A DNA stretch of 64,000 nt from Rhodanobacter glycinis (GTDB lineage: Bacteria; Pseudomonadota; Gammaproteobacteria; Xanthomonadales; Rhodanobacteraceae): NCBI RefSeq assembly GCF_006438785.1, contig NZ_RCZB01000002.1, forward strand, positions 1-64,000, in the 5' to 3' direction. The position numbers and the translations under genes were made by a program. The notes below the pieces were generated by a model that saw only the letters and a program-made list of their open reading frames with translations, made no database searches and had not been told where the DNA came from. Below, piece by piece: positions 30,404-38,456 of this stretch (within the stretch, counting starts at the first letter, position 1; every line of letters begins with the position of its first letter).

Positions 30404-30757
30404 GGATTCCTCCTCTTATAGGGCGACAGATGCAGCGCTGGTTCGACCGGCGCGGGGCGCGACGGTTCCATCGGCCCGAATGACGTCGTGGGTATTTACT
30501 TCCAGCGGCGTCAGGGTTAACTTGCCTATCCGATAGCAACCACAACATCTTGTGTTCAAGTGCCAGCGCCGAGACAAGCACTGGTGTCGACCATCGCGCT
30601 CTTGAGGGGGAGTCGTTGTCGTCGGAATCAAGTGGGACAAGGCCGGAGGGCAACCCTCACGGCCTGTTGGCTGCAGCGGACATAGCGTGAACGACACCGT
30701 CGTATCAAATAAAAATCAACGGGGGCCGCAAGGCCACACCGAGAGGTCAGGAAGCCG
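30404..30757. other. Divergent intergenic region, degQ / nrdJa
   Basis: About 350 bases without a supported gene. It should contain both divergent promoters. A NrdR-box-like element is at 30540-30555. A cobalamin riboswitch was looked for because NrdJ uses B12, but no convincing B12 box is visible. GAGGTCAGGAAGCCG before the nrdJa ATG supplies the ribosome site. Confidence 0.6.
30540..30555. promoter_or_regulatory. Candidate NrdR box
   Basis: CCACAACATCTTGTGT matches the NrdR consensus ACACWATATATTGTGT (from memory) at 13 of 16 positions, with the right half TTGTGT intact. It is 200 bases before nrdJa. NrdR boxes usually come in pairs about three helical turns apart; a clear second box is not seen. 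Confidence 0.5.
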
Positions 30758-33700
30758 ATGAGCACAATGCGTGCCCCAGCCACAAATTCAGCCACAGGTC
30801 GTGATGCCGTCGTGGAAATTCCACTACAACCCGCGTCGTACGACATCTGGGACAAGAAATATCGCCTGAAGGCGAAGTCCGGCGAGCCGGTCGATATCAC
30901 CATCGACGGCACCTACCAGCGCGTGGCGCGCGCGTTGTCCGACGTGGAAGCCAGCGACGAATTGCGCGGCCACTGGTACGAGCGTTTCCTGTGGGCGCTG
31001 CGCCGCGGTGCGATCCCCGCCGGCCGCATCACCTCCAACGCCGGCGCGCTGGCGCACAAGCCGGCCACCTCCACCATCAACTGCACCGTCTCCGGCACCA
31101 TCCGCGATTCGATGGACGACATCCTGGAGAAGGTGCACGAGGCCGGCCTCACGCTGAAGGCCGGCTGCGGCATCGGCTACGAATTCTCCACGCTGCGTCC
31201 GCGCGGTGCGTACGTGTCCGGCGCCGGTGCATACACCAGCGGCCCGCTGTCGTTCATGGATATCTACGACAAGATGTGCTTCACCGTGTCGTCCGCCGGC
31301 GGCCGCCGCGGCGCGCAGATGGGCACGTTCGACATCAGCCATCCGGACGCCAAGGAATTCATCCGCGCCAAGCGCGAAGACGGTCGGCTGCGTCAGTTCA
31401 ACCTGTCGCTGCTGATCACCGACGGCTTCATGGAAGCGGTCGAGCACGACCAGGACTGGCCGCTGGTGTTCCCGGTGCACGTGAAGGAAAAGGACGAGAT
31501 CGACGTCGACGATCCCACCAAAGTGATCTGGCGCGAATGGCCGACCCACGAGAACTACGTCGATCGCGAAGACGGCCTGGTCGCCTGCAAGATCTACAGC
31601 CACATCCGCGCGCGGCACCTGTGGGACATGATCATGGTCTCGACGTATGACTACGCCGAGCCCGGTTTCATCCTGATCGACAAGGTCAACGAGATGAACA
31701 ACAACTGGTGGTGCGAGCACATCCGCGCTACCAACCCCTGTGTTACCGCCGATACCTGGGTGCAGACATCCGAAGGCCCGCGCCAGGTCAGCGACCTGCT
31801 CGGCCACGGCTTCATGGCGCGGGTGGACGGCAAGGATCACACCACCGGCGCCGAAGGTTTCTTCCGTACCGCGACCAAGCCGGTGCTGGCCTTGCAGACC
31901 GAAGAAGGTCATCGCCTGCGCCTGACCGAAGACCATCGCGTACGCCGTGTCTCGCGTCTGACGCGCTGGAGCGTGGACACCGAATGGTGTGCCGCCGGTG
32001 CGTTGCGACCGGGCGATCGCGTGCTCCTCAACGATCACCGCGCCAACGCGCAATGGTCCGGCGCGCTGACCGCGGAGCAGGGCTACCTGCTCGGCATGCT
32101 GGTCGGTGACGGCACGCTCAAGCACGAGGCCGCAGTGCTGTCGGTGTGGCCGCAGGCTGCCGTCGTAAACGGCTGTGTGAATGGCGCTGCCCATGCCTTG
32201 ATGGCCGAAGCCCTGCGCTGCGCGCAGACGCTGCCGCATCGCGCCGACTTTGCCGGCTGGTCGGAAGTGAGCGGTCGTGGCGAATTCCGCATGAAATCCG
32301 CCGCGCTGCGCGACCTCGCCTTCGAGTTCGGCATGAGCGTTGGCGACAAGGCGATCACGCCGGCGCTGGAACAGGCATCGAGCGAGGCATACCGCGGTTT
32401 CCTGCGCGGCTTCTTCGATGCCGACGGTTCGGTGCAGGGCAGCCAGGCCAAGGGTGTGTCCGTGCGCCTGGCGCAGTCGGATATGCCACGACTGGAGGCG
32501 GTGCAGCGCATGCTGCTGCGTCTGGGCATGCCGTCGCGGATCTACCGCGATCGCCGCGCTGCCGGTGAAAGCCAGCTGCCGGACGGCCACGGCGGTACGC
32601 GTGCCTATGCCACCCAGGCCCAGCACGAGCTGGTCATCGCCGGCGAGTCGCTGCAGCGTTTCGCCGAGTTGATCGGCTTTGCCGACACCGACAAGGCGAC
32701 CCGCCTCAAGGCCGCCCTGTCCGGTTACCAGCGCAACCTCAACCGCGAGCGCTTCGTGGCCACCGTGGCTACCCTGCAGGCCGATGGCGTCGAGGACGTC
32801 TACGACGTGCAGGTGCCCGGCATCAACACCTTCGACGGCAATGGCCTGCACGCGCACAACTGCGGCGAGCAACCGCTACCGCCGTACGGCTCCTGTCTGC
32901 TCGGCTCGATCAACCTCACCACCTTCGTGCGCGATCCGTTCGGCCCGAAGGCGCGCTTCGACTGGGACGAGTACCGCGAGGTGGTGAAAGTATTCACCCG
33001 CATGCTCGACAACGTGGTCGAGATCAACGGCCTGCCGCTGGAGCAGCAGCGCAACGAGATCATGTCCAAGCGCCGCCACGGCATGGGCTTCCTCGGCCTC
33101 GGTTCCACCGTCACCATGCTCAAGCATCGCTACGGCAGCGCCGAAGCGGTCGCGTTCACCGAGGAAGTCTCGCGCGAGATGGCCGTGGCCGGCTGGGAAA
33201 TGGCACTGGAGCTGGCCAGGGAGAAGGGCGCCGCGCCGATCCTGCTGCGCGACTTCACCGTCACCGGCGACATGCTGCGCAAGCGCCCGGAAATGGTCAC
33301 CGATGGCTACAAGGTCGGCGACAGCATCCCCGGCCGCGTGCTGCATGCCAAGTACTCGCGCTACATGCAGCGCATCGCCAGCGTGGCGCCGAGCCTGGTT
33401 GCCGAGCTGGCCGAGATCGGCGCGCGCTTCACCCACCACAGCTCGATCGCGCCGACCGGCACGATCTCGCTGTCGCTGGCCAACAACGCCAGCAACGGCA
33501 TCGAGCCCAGCTTCGCGCACAGCTATTCGCGCAACGTGATCCGCGAAGGCAAGAAGTCGAAGGAGAAGGTCGAGGTGCTCAGCTTCGAGCTGCTTGCCTA
33601 CCGCGCGCTGATCAACGCCGATGCCAAGGTGTTCACCGACGAGGCGGACAACAAGCTGCCGGATTACTTCGTTTCCGCCGACGACATCAGCCCGAAAGAG

Positions 33701-34042
33701 CACGTCGACATCCAGGCCGCCTCGCAGAAGTGGATCGACTCGTCGATCTCCAAGACCGCGAACGTACCTACCGATTACCCCTACGAAGACTTCAAGGACA
33801 TCTATTTCTACGCCTACAAACAGGGCCTGAAAGGATGCACCACGTTCCGCTTCAACCCCGCCGCATTCCAGGGCGTGCTGGTGAAGGAATCCGATCTTGA
33901 AAGCACCCTCTACCGCTTCGAGCTCGAAGACGGTAGCGTTGTCGAACTGAAAGGCAATGAGCAGGTGGAATACGACGGCGAAATGCACTCCGCCGCCAAC
34001 CTCTTCGATGCCTTGAAGGAAGGCTACTACGGCAAGTTCTGA
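30758..34042 (+). CDS. nrdJa: B12-dependent class II ribonucleotide reductase NrdJa, with intein
   Basis: 1094 codons. After removal of the intein (residues 328-701) the mature protein is 720 aa, matching the Pseudomonas-type NrdJa subunit. It reduces ribonucleotides to deoxyribonucleotides using adenosylcobalamin. Visible landmarks are STINCTVSGTIRDS (first active-site Cys, about residue 108), AGCGIGYEFSTLRPRG, and the split radical-cysteine motif NP / CGEQPLPPYGSC flanking the intein. ISLSLANNASNGIEPSF (about 910) is in the C-terminal half. The thioredoxin-accepting Cys tail is missing and lies in nrdJb, about 0.9 kb downstream. Confidence 0.95.
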   Translation: MSTMRAPATNSATGRDAVVEIPLQPASYDIWDKKYRLKAKSGEPVDITIDGTYQRVARALSDVEASDELRGHWYERFLWALRRGAIPAGRITSNAGALAHKPATSTINCTVSGTIRDSMDDILEKVHEAGLTLKAGCGIGYEFSTLRPRGAYVSGAGAYTSGPLSFMDIYDKMCFTVSSAGGRRGAQMGTFDISHPDAKEFIRAKREDGRLRQFNLSLLITDGFMEAVEHDQDWPLVFPVHVKEKDEIDVDDPTKVIWREWPTHENYVDREDGLVACKIYSHIRARHLWDMIMVSTYDYAEPGFILIDKVNEMNNNWWCEHIRATNPCVTADTWVQTSEGPRQVSDLLGHGFMARVDGKDHTTGAEGFFRTATKPVLALQTEEGHRLRLTEDHRVRRVSRLTRWSVDTEWCAAGALRPGDRVLLNDHRANAQWSGALTAEQGYLLGMLVGDGTLKHEAAVLSVWPQAAVVNGCVNGAAHALMAEALRCAQTLPHRADFAGWSEVSGRGEFRMKSAALRDLAFEFGMSVGDKAITPALEQASSEAYRGFLRGFFDADGSVQGSQAKGVSVRLAQSDMPRLEAVQRMLLRLGMPSRIYRDRRAAGESQLPDGHGGTRAYATQAQHELVIAGESLQRFAELIGFADTDKATRLKAALSGYQRNLNRERFVATVATLQADGVEDVYDVQVPGINTFDGNGLHAHNCGEQPLPPYGSCLLGSINLTTFVRDPFGPKARFDWDEYREVVKVFTRMLDNVVEINGLPLEQQRNEIMSKRRHGMGFLGLGSTVTMLKHRYGSAEAVAFTEEVSREMAVAGWEMALELAREKGAAPILLRDFTVTGDMLRKRPEMVTDGYKVGDSIPGRVLHAKYSRYMQRIASVAPSLVAELAEIGARFTHHSSIAPTGTISLSLANNASNGIEPSFAHSYSRNVIREGKKSKEKVEVLSFELLAYRALINADAKVFTDEADNKLPDYFVSADDISPKEHVDIQAASQKWIDSSISKTANVPTDYPYEDFKDIYFYAYKQGLKGCTTFRFNPAAFQGVLVKESDLESTLYRFELEDGSVVELKGNEQVEYDGEMHSAANLFDALKEGYYGKF
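31739..32860 (+). other. Intein with LAGLIDADG homing endonuclease inside NrdJa
   Basis: In-frame insertion of 374 residues. It starts with Cys (CVTADTWVQ, block A), has a block B with the conserved TEDH (LRLTEDHRVRRVS) and ends with block G HAHN before a Cys at +1, so all splicing nucleophiles are intact. Two dodecapeptide motifs, YLLGMLVGDGTL and FLRGFFDADGSV, mark a LAGLIDADG endonuclease with its acidic residues kept, so homing may still work. Insertion is between Pro and Cys of the NPCGE motif; the +1 Cys is also the predicted radical-bearing catalytic Cys of the reductase. Confidence 0.95.
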
Positions 34043-34144
34043 GCCTTGTTTGCGGTTTCGAACAAAGGCTCATGACAAGTTCTGAACCGTCGCACGTCTA
34101 CCGCGTGCGACAACTCAAGCGGTCCATCGGAGGGGAACATCAGC

Positions 34145-34882
34145 ATGTCCATCGACAACGAATTTGAAATGAACAGCAGCGCCGCACCGGTCGTCGACGC
34201 GCCTGCCGTCGTCCTGCCTGTACTGCCCGACGTGCCGGCCGCGCCCGTGGCTGTCGCCGTACCGGCGGTGAACAAGCCGGCGGCCAAGAAAGCTGCTCCG
34301 GCCAAGAAGGCGGCGCCGAAGAAGGCCGCCGCCAAGAAAGCTGCGCCGAAGAAGGCTGCGGCCAAGAAGGTTGCACCGAAGAAGGCTGCCGCCAAGAAGG
34401 CCGCACCGAAGAAAGCCGCTGCCAAGAAAGCTGCGCCGAAAAAGGCTGCGGCCAAGAAGGCTGCACCGAAGAAAGCTGCCGCCAAGAAACCCGTGAAGAA
34501 GGCCGCCGCCAAGAAGGTCGCCAAGAAGGCACCGGCCAAGAAGGTCGCCGCCAAGAAAGCCGTGAAGAAGGCGGTCAAGAAGGTCGCGAAGAAAGTTGCC
34601 AAGAAAGCCTCCGTCGCCAGGAAAGCGGTGAAGAAGGTCGCGAAGAAAGTCGCCAAGGTGGTGAAGAAGAAAGCCGCCAAGGTCGCAAAGAAGGTCAGCA
34701 GCAAAAAGTCGGCCAGCAAGAAGGCCGCACCGAAGAAGGCGGCAGTCAAGAAGTCCGCCAGCAAGAAAGCCGTCGCCAAGACGGCAAAGAGGTCCACTGC
34801 CAGCAAGAAGGCGAGCGTCAAGTCGGCCAAGCCTGCGATGAAAAAGGCTGCCGGCAAGAAGGCCGCTGCAAAACGGAAGTAA
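34145..34882 (+). CDS. Histone H1-like Lys/Ala-rich protein
   Basis: 245 aa. An acidic/Pro-Val-rich N-terminus (about 40 residues) is followed by about 200 residues of Lys, Ala and Pro repeats, first as PKKAAAKKA nonapeptides (about residues 45-115), then as degenerate KKVAKKV units. The protein is extremely basic and should bind DNA or RNA non-specifically, like bacterial H1-like proteins and Pseudomonas AlgP. The repeat is mirrored in DNA as about 27-base tandem units (34267-34490), prone to length change. GGAGGGG precedes the start. It sits between nrdJa and nrdJb. Confidence 0.85.
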   Translation: MSIDNEFEMNSSAAPVVDAPAVVLPVLPDVPAAPVAVAVPAVNKPAAKKAAPAKKAAPKKAAAKKAAPKKAAAKKVAPKKAAAKKAAPKKAAAKKAAPKKAAAKKAAPKKAAAKKPVKKAAAKKVAKKAPAKKVAAKKAVKKAVKKVAKKVAKKASVARKAVKKVAKKVAKVVKKKAAKVAKKVSSKKSASKKAAPKKAAVKKSASKKAVAKTAKRSTASKKASVKSAKPAMKKAAGKKAAAKRK

Positions 34883-34980
34883 GCAACACCGCATGCGGCC
34901 CGGCCATGCGCCGGGCCGCATGTTTCTCGCACCACGCCGCGTCCACTCCGGCATCAACACCTCAAGAAGAAGCGAACACC

Positions 34981-35721
34981 ATGGCGATCAAGATCGACAA
35001 GAAGATCACGGGCTACAACGTGGTCAAACCCGAAGACAAGGTTGCCGCCACCCCGGTCACCGCCGCCGCGCCGAAAGAGCCGCGTCAGGCTGAAGTGATC
35101 CAGATGCACGAAAGCGTCGAGCGGCCGGAAACCTTGGTCGGCTCCACCTTCAAGGTCAAGTCACCGTTGTTCGAGCACGCGCTGTACGTCACCATCAACG
35201 ACATCGTGCTCAACCAGGGCACCCCGCACGAACTGCGCCGCCCGTTCGAGATCTTCATCAACTCGAAAAACATGGACCACTTCCAGTGGATCGTGGCGCT
35301 CACCCGCATCCTGTCCGCCGTGTTCCGCAAGGGCGGCGACGTCACCTTCATCGTGGAAGAGCTGAAAGCCGTGTTCGACCCGCGCGGCGGCTACTTCAAA
35401 TCCGGCGGCATCTACATGCCCAGCATCGTCGCCGAGATCGGCGCGGTGATCGAGCAGCACATGAAGAACATCGGCCTGATCCATGATCCGGAGATGGACG
35501 CCGCCACCCGCCAGCTGATCGCCGACAAGCGCGCTGCCTACGAGCAGGCCGGGGCAAAAAAAAACACTGACGTAGCCGCGGCTGCCGGCGCCAAGAGCGA
35601 GAGCAACGACTCCGGCTTTCCGCCCGGTGCCACGCTGTGCGTGAAGTGCAATACGCAGGCGCTGGTGCTGATGGATGGGTGTCAGACGTGTTTGAATTGT
35701 GGGTATTCGAAGTGCGGGTGA
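34981..35721 (+). CDS. nrdJb: Class II ribonucleotide reductase small chain NrdJb
   Basis: 246 aa. It corresponds to the C-terminal portion of NrdJ that is encoded separately in Pseudomonas and relatives. The central domain (residues 50-170, with NMDHFQWIVALTRILSAVFRKG) resembles the NrdJ C-terminal domain. The end carries a Cys-rich tail CVKC ... CQTCLNCGYSKCG that should pass electrons from thioredoxin to the NrdJa active site. The start at 34981 has GAAGAAGCG upstream; an ORF extension begins in the terminator-like GC palindrome before it and is rejected. Encoded 98 bases after the H1-like gene. Confidence 0.9.
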   Translation: MAIKIDKKITGYNVVKPEDKVAATPVTAAAPKEPRQAEVIQMHESVERPETLVGSTFKVKSPLFEHALYVTINDIVLNQGTPHELRRPFEIFINSKNMDHFQWIVALTRILSAVFRKGGDVTFIVEELKAVFDPRGGYFKSGGIYMPSIVAEIGAVIEQHMKNIGLIHDPEMDAATRQLIADKRAAYEQAGAKKNTDVAAAAGAKSESNDSGFPPGATLCVKCNTQALVLMDGCQTCLNCGYSKCG

Positions 35722-35752
35722 TTGCGAGCATCACATTGTGGCTTTGAAGAAT

Positions 35753-35779
35753 GGGGCGGCAGTAATGCTGCCCCCTTTT
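35753..35779 (+). terminator. Terminator after nrdJb
   Basis: Stem GGGGCGGCA / TGCTGCCCC with one G-U pair and TAA-type loop, followed by a run of eight Ts. It marks the end of the reductase region and the left edge of the lower-GC island. Confidence 0.85.
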
Positions 35780-35951
35780 TTTTGGCGTGCTATCGGCACC
35801 GTGAATTAACGCCTATTCTTTTGAATACATTGATGCGAAGCGACGCGCGATACCCTTTAAGTGTTGCTTTCAATGAGCCTGCTAGAAGAGGTAAGCGAAA
35901 TTGAATATCTTTCCATTGATTCGGGCCATCCTCTGCTGCTCGGTCTTGTAG

Positions 35952-36587
35952 ATGAGTGGAAAAACTATCGTCTTTATCTCCAAGCATGCCATTGCAGGCT
36001 TGACGTTCTCATTGGGTGTCGCGGTCGGGGTTGGAATCAAGTATCCGGCCGGTTGGTATCTTTCCGACGGAATGTTGTCGATGCTAGGGGCACTTATTGG
36101 TGCAGTCGCCACCGCTATGGCTGTTTTTATAGGTTTTAACCTGCAGCGGATCGTTGAGAGCAGCAAAGAAAATCAATTGCAGATCGACATTCGTAAACGG
36201 ATTGTTCGGCACCTTTGGCCATTGCTTCATGACCTCGAGATCTTTTTTGATCGCATCGGCAACGCGGAGTGGAGGAGAAAGCTGGCGATTGATCTGTCTG
36301 AAACCGCTGAGCGAATGGCAAAAGAATTGCACGATTCTCGGCTTTTCAATGAACGCCTGGATATTTCAGGGATAGAATCCCTTCAAGTCGTAATCACCCA
36401 CATTGAGGCAATAGTCCCAATGGCCAAAGTGAGCGTCAGGCGTGCGGAGGCGGGAGCTGGCCTGGAGGATGCGGAGTACATCCGCGTCGTCCGTGAGATT
36501 CACTCCGTCGCGCTAAAACTTCTTGAAGAGCTTGCAGGGATAACCGCGCCGACAGAAGTCGCGTACTTTAAGCTCAAATGCCCCTAG
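35952..36587 (+). CDS. Two-TM membrane protein of unknown function
   Basis: 211 aa. Two hydrophobic segments (about residues 10-30, ending GVGIKYP, and 40-63, LGALIGAVATAMAVFIGF) are followed by a long helical cytoplasmic part (about 70-210). No family is recognised. Base composition is visibly more AT-rich than the nrd genes, which suggests recent acquisition. Its place next to a possible HEPN gene and a type III R-M system makes a defence or signalling role possible, but that is only context. Confidence 0.7.
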   Translation: MSGKTIVFISKHAIAGLTFSLGVAVGVGIKYPAGWYLSDGMLSMLGALIGAVATAMAVFIGFNLQRIVESSKENQLQIDIRKRIVRHLWPLLHDLEIFFDRIGNAEWRRKLAIDLSETAERMAKELHDSRLFNERLDISGIESLQVVITHIEAIVPMAKVSVRRAEAGAGLEDAEYIRVVREIHSVALKLLEELAGITAPTEVAYFKLKCP

Positions 36588-36633
36588 TAAAAAAAATAAA
36601 CGAAGTGCCTAAAACGAAGTGCCAAAAAGTTAA

Positions 36634-36679
36634 CGGGGTCAGGTTCACTTATTGACGAAAGAAGTAAACCTGACCCGGT
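36634..36679. repeat. REP-like palindrome, GGGGTCAG type (copy 1)
   Basis: Imperfect inverted repeat CGGGGTCAGGTTCACTT / AAGTAAACCTGACCCGG separated by 11 bases. It shares the GGGGTCAG core with a second palindrome at 37819-37867. Such GGGGTCAG palindromes resemble repeats mobilised by REP-associated tyrosine transposases; no such transposase is in the window. Confidence 0.65.
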
Positions 36680-36694
36680 TCTTGCTGATACCAG

Positions 36695-37633
36695 GTGCTG
36701 GTTCAGAGCTTCGCTTCTATAGTCAATAGTAGCTGGGCAATTAAACAAAAACTGATAGAGGGCCTCCCCGAAGTGGACGTAATAAACAAACACTTTAGCG
36801 AGCTTTTTGACCTGGGCAAATTTGTTCGCACTGTCCAAATAGGATTTGCACAAACGTCGGAGTTAGTTTCCATAACCAATTCGATGCACCGTATTAATCA
36901 GCATTACCATAAGGAAATGTCCAGCAATGAACTCGCTAGAGATCTAAAGGATGCTGAGGAACTTGAAGAGTTCGCGAAGAGGCAGGTGGATTTAAGACAT
37001 CCATATCTCTACAACTTGGCGTTAATCCGAACTTGGTCAATATTGGAGACTTTCGTTGATGAGATCGCAATGTCAAGGCTTCGAGGGTCTACGTTAGACG
37101 CCTTTCCCCAACTTCATGCACTTAAGATGTCCATCTCAGAGTTTATCAACGTGGATGGCGCGGAACGACTAGAAGTCATTCTAAGTAGATTCAAGGAAAC
37201 TCGGGCTTCAACTCTAAAGAAAGGGAATGGCCGATTTCAAATCGTTCTCGATGCCGTTGCAGTCAACGGATCTGTGGATGAATGGGTGTCAAAGATGTTT
37301 TTGGAAATGTCTGAAATTCGAAATTCACTCGTTCACCGCGGCGGCGTTGTAGATAAACGGTTGTTGGAATCGTGCCCATGGCTCCGAGAGGTGCGTGGAG
37401 GTGAAGTAGGGGTAAAGGAGGGACAATTTAATAAATATTGGTATACCGCAATTTGGTACGTAGTTAAGATCAAGCTAGCCCTTTGCGATGCCAATCGTGA
37501 AGAGCCCGGAGGTGGGTCTCGGAGTGCTTGGAAAGAGTTGCTGGAGTTTTATAAGGAAAAAATTATTAGGTTGGGGGAAACTGGCGAGTTAATCACCCAT
37601 CAACCTCCGTTTTTGGCTGGAAGCAGCGACTAA
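36695..37633 (+). CDS. Candidate HEPN-domain protein
   Basis: 312 aa, mostly alpha-helical, no signal peptide. Near residue 209 it has RNSLVH, an R-x4-H motif preceded by a helix EMSEI, the pattern of HEPN RNases in abortive-infection and toxin systems. The start used is GTG at 36695, immediately after the REP-like palindrome; a later start is possible because the ribosome site is poor. AT-rich compared with the core genes. No recognised full-length family; the HEPN idea rests on the motif, helical content and the defence-island setting. Confidence 0.6.
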   Translation: MLVQSFASIVNSSWAIKQKLIEGLPEVDVINKHFSELFDLGKFVRTVQIGFAQTSELVSITNSMHRINQHYHKEMSSNELARDLKDAEELEEFAKRQVDLRHPYLYNLALIRTWSILETFVDEIAMSRLRGSTLDAFPQLHALKMSISEFINVDGAERLEVILSRFKETRASTLKKGNGRFQIVLDAVAVNGSVDEWVSKMFLEMSEIRNSLVHRGGVVDKRLLESCPWLREVRGGEVGVKEGQFNKYWYTAIWYVVKIKLALCDANREEPGGGSRSAWKELLEFYKEKIIRLGETGELITHQPPFLAGSSD

Positions 37634-37818
37634 CGCCATCGGTGATCGGTAAATGGTTTCACCATTTCGCCGTCCGTAGTCAATAGGCCCGAACTTGCTC
37701 TTCCCCGGCTATGCCGAAGAGTAGTTGCCCGTCCTGTCGCTGACCACCAGCCGCTGTGTTTCATGCGGCGCCAAGATCGCGCCAGTCGGGCCGCGTTAGC
37801 GGCCCTTGCTGCTTGCGG

Positions 37819-37867
37819 AAACCGGGGTCAGAGTGCACTTTTAGAAAGTCGTCTCTGACCCCGGTTT
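37819..37867. repeat. REP-like palindrome, GGGGTCAG type (copy 2)
   Basis: Perfect 15-base arms AAACCGGGGTCAGAG / CTCTGACCCCGGTTT around a 19-base centre. Its right arm abuts the LysR remnant, so it may mark a recombination or insertion junction. Confidence 0.7.
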
Positions 37868-37870
37868 CGG

Positions 37871-38103
37871 TTCTGAAGGATGGCATCGGCTACGGCAGCA
37901 TGCCTCTGCACATGGTGCGACAAGACCTCGCCGACGGCAGTCTCGTCGTGCTCGATGTTGACGAGATGCCGCGCGCGGGCGTGAATCTCACAATCTCGAC
38001 CGTCCATCGTGCATCGTCGCCAACTGGACCGGCGGCGCAGTGGTTCGCGACGTACAACGCAGCGAGATGCAGACCCGATGCCTCGAGAGACGAGCGCGGC
38101 TGA
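37871..38103 (+). pseudogene. LysR-type regulator remnant (C-terminal end only)
   Basis: The frame VLKDGIGYGSMPLHMVRQDL followed by ADGSLVVLDVDEMP matches the last 60 residues of LysR effector-binding domains (typically GIGWGxLPxHLVxxDLAxGxLV). The helix-turn-helix and most of the ligand domain are missing; the sequence upstream is the palindrome at 37819-37867. It is a broken fragment and cannot act as a regulator. The stop at 38101-38103 overlaps a following ATG. Confidence 0.6.
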
Positions 38104-38315
38104 TGCGAGTTTGGGTACTGCGGTCTATGCGACGGCCGGCTACATCGAGCGTCATTGGCGACCCGCTTAGTTTCGAGGTGGTGAAGCGCGCGAAGTTGGC
38201 CCCGAAGGATGACTACGTCAGTGATCGGGAAGCGAAGAGAAAGGCGTGGATCGAGGCGCGGAAAGCGGCTCAGCAGGCCGCTGGGCACGGAGACATCCCC
38301 TGCGCCATCCGGTAA
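38103..38315 (+). CDS. Small hypothetical ORF, 70 aa
   Basis: Begins at the ATG overlapping the stop of the LysR remnant. A central charged stretch (VSDREAKRKAWIEARKAAQQ) could be a helix. No family, no clear ribosome site. It may be debris from the same rearrangement. The following 140 bases up to the methyltransferase gene contain an overlapping frame with a hydrophobic segment (LHLLLAGAGLVLALFFV) that has no better support. Confidence 0.25.
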   Translation: MRVWVLRSMRRPATSSVIGDPLSFEVVKRAKLAPKDDYVSDREAKRKAWIEARKAAQQAAGHGDIPCAIR

Positions 38316-38456
38316 TCTTTGACGGGCTATTGTGGGAAGTGAGCGGACCTTGGACACGCTTGTCGCAGAGGCTGAGAATCCCCCCCGATACGCTACACCT
38401 CCTGTTGGCTGGCGCCGGATTGGTGCTGGCTTTGTTTTTCGTTTCTGAAATGGCTG

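Noticed and set aside
30404..30757. Cobalamin riboswitch before the B12-dependent reductase
   Set aside because: No convincing B12 box or conserved core could be seen; an Rfam/Infernal search would settle this.
30824..32872. Minus-strand frame of 682 codons opposite nrdJa
   Set aside because: Antisense shadow; nrdJa and the intein have clear catalytic motifs on the plus strand.
34267..34490. Regular repeats that resemble a CRISPR array
   Set aside because: They are in-frame 27-base codon repeats of a Lys/Ala/Pro protein; no constant spacers, no cas genes.
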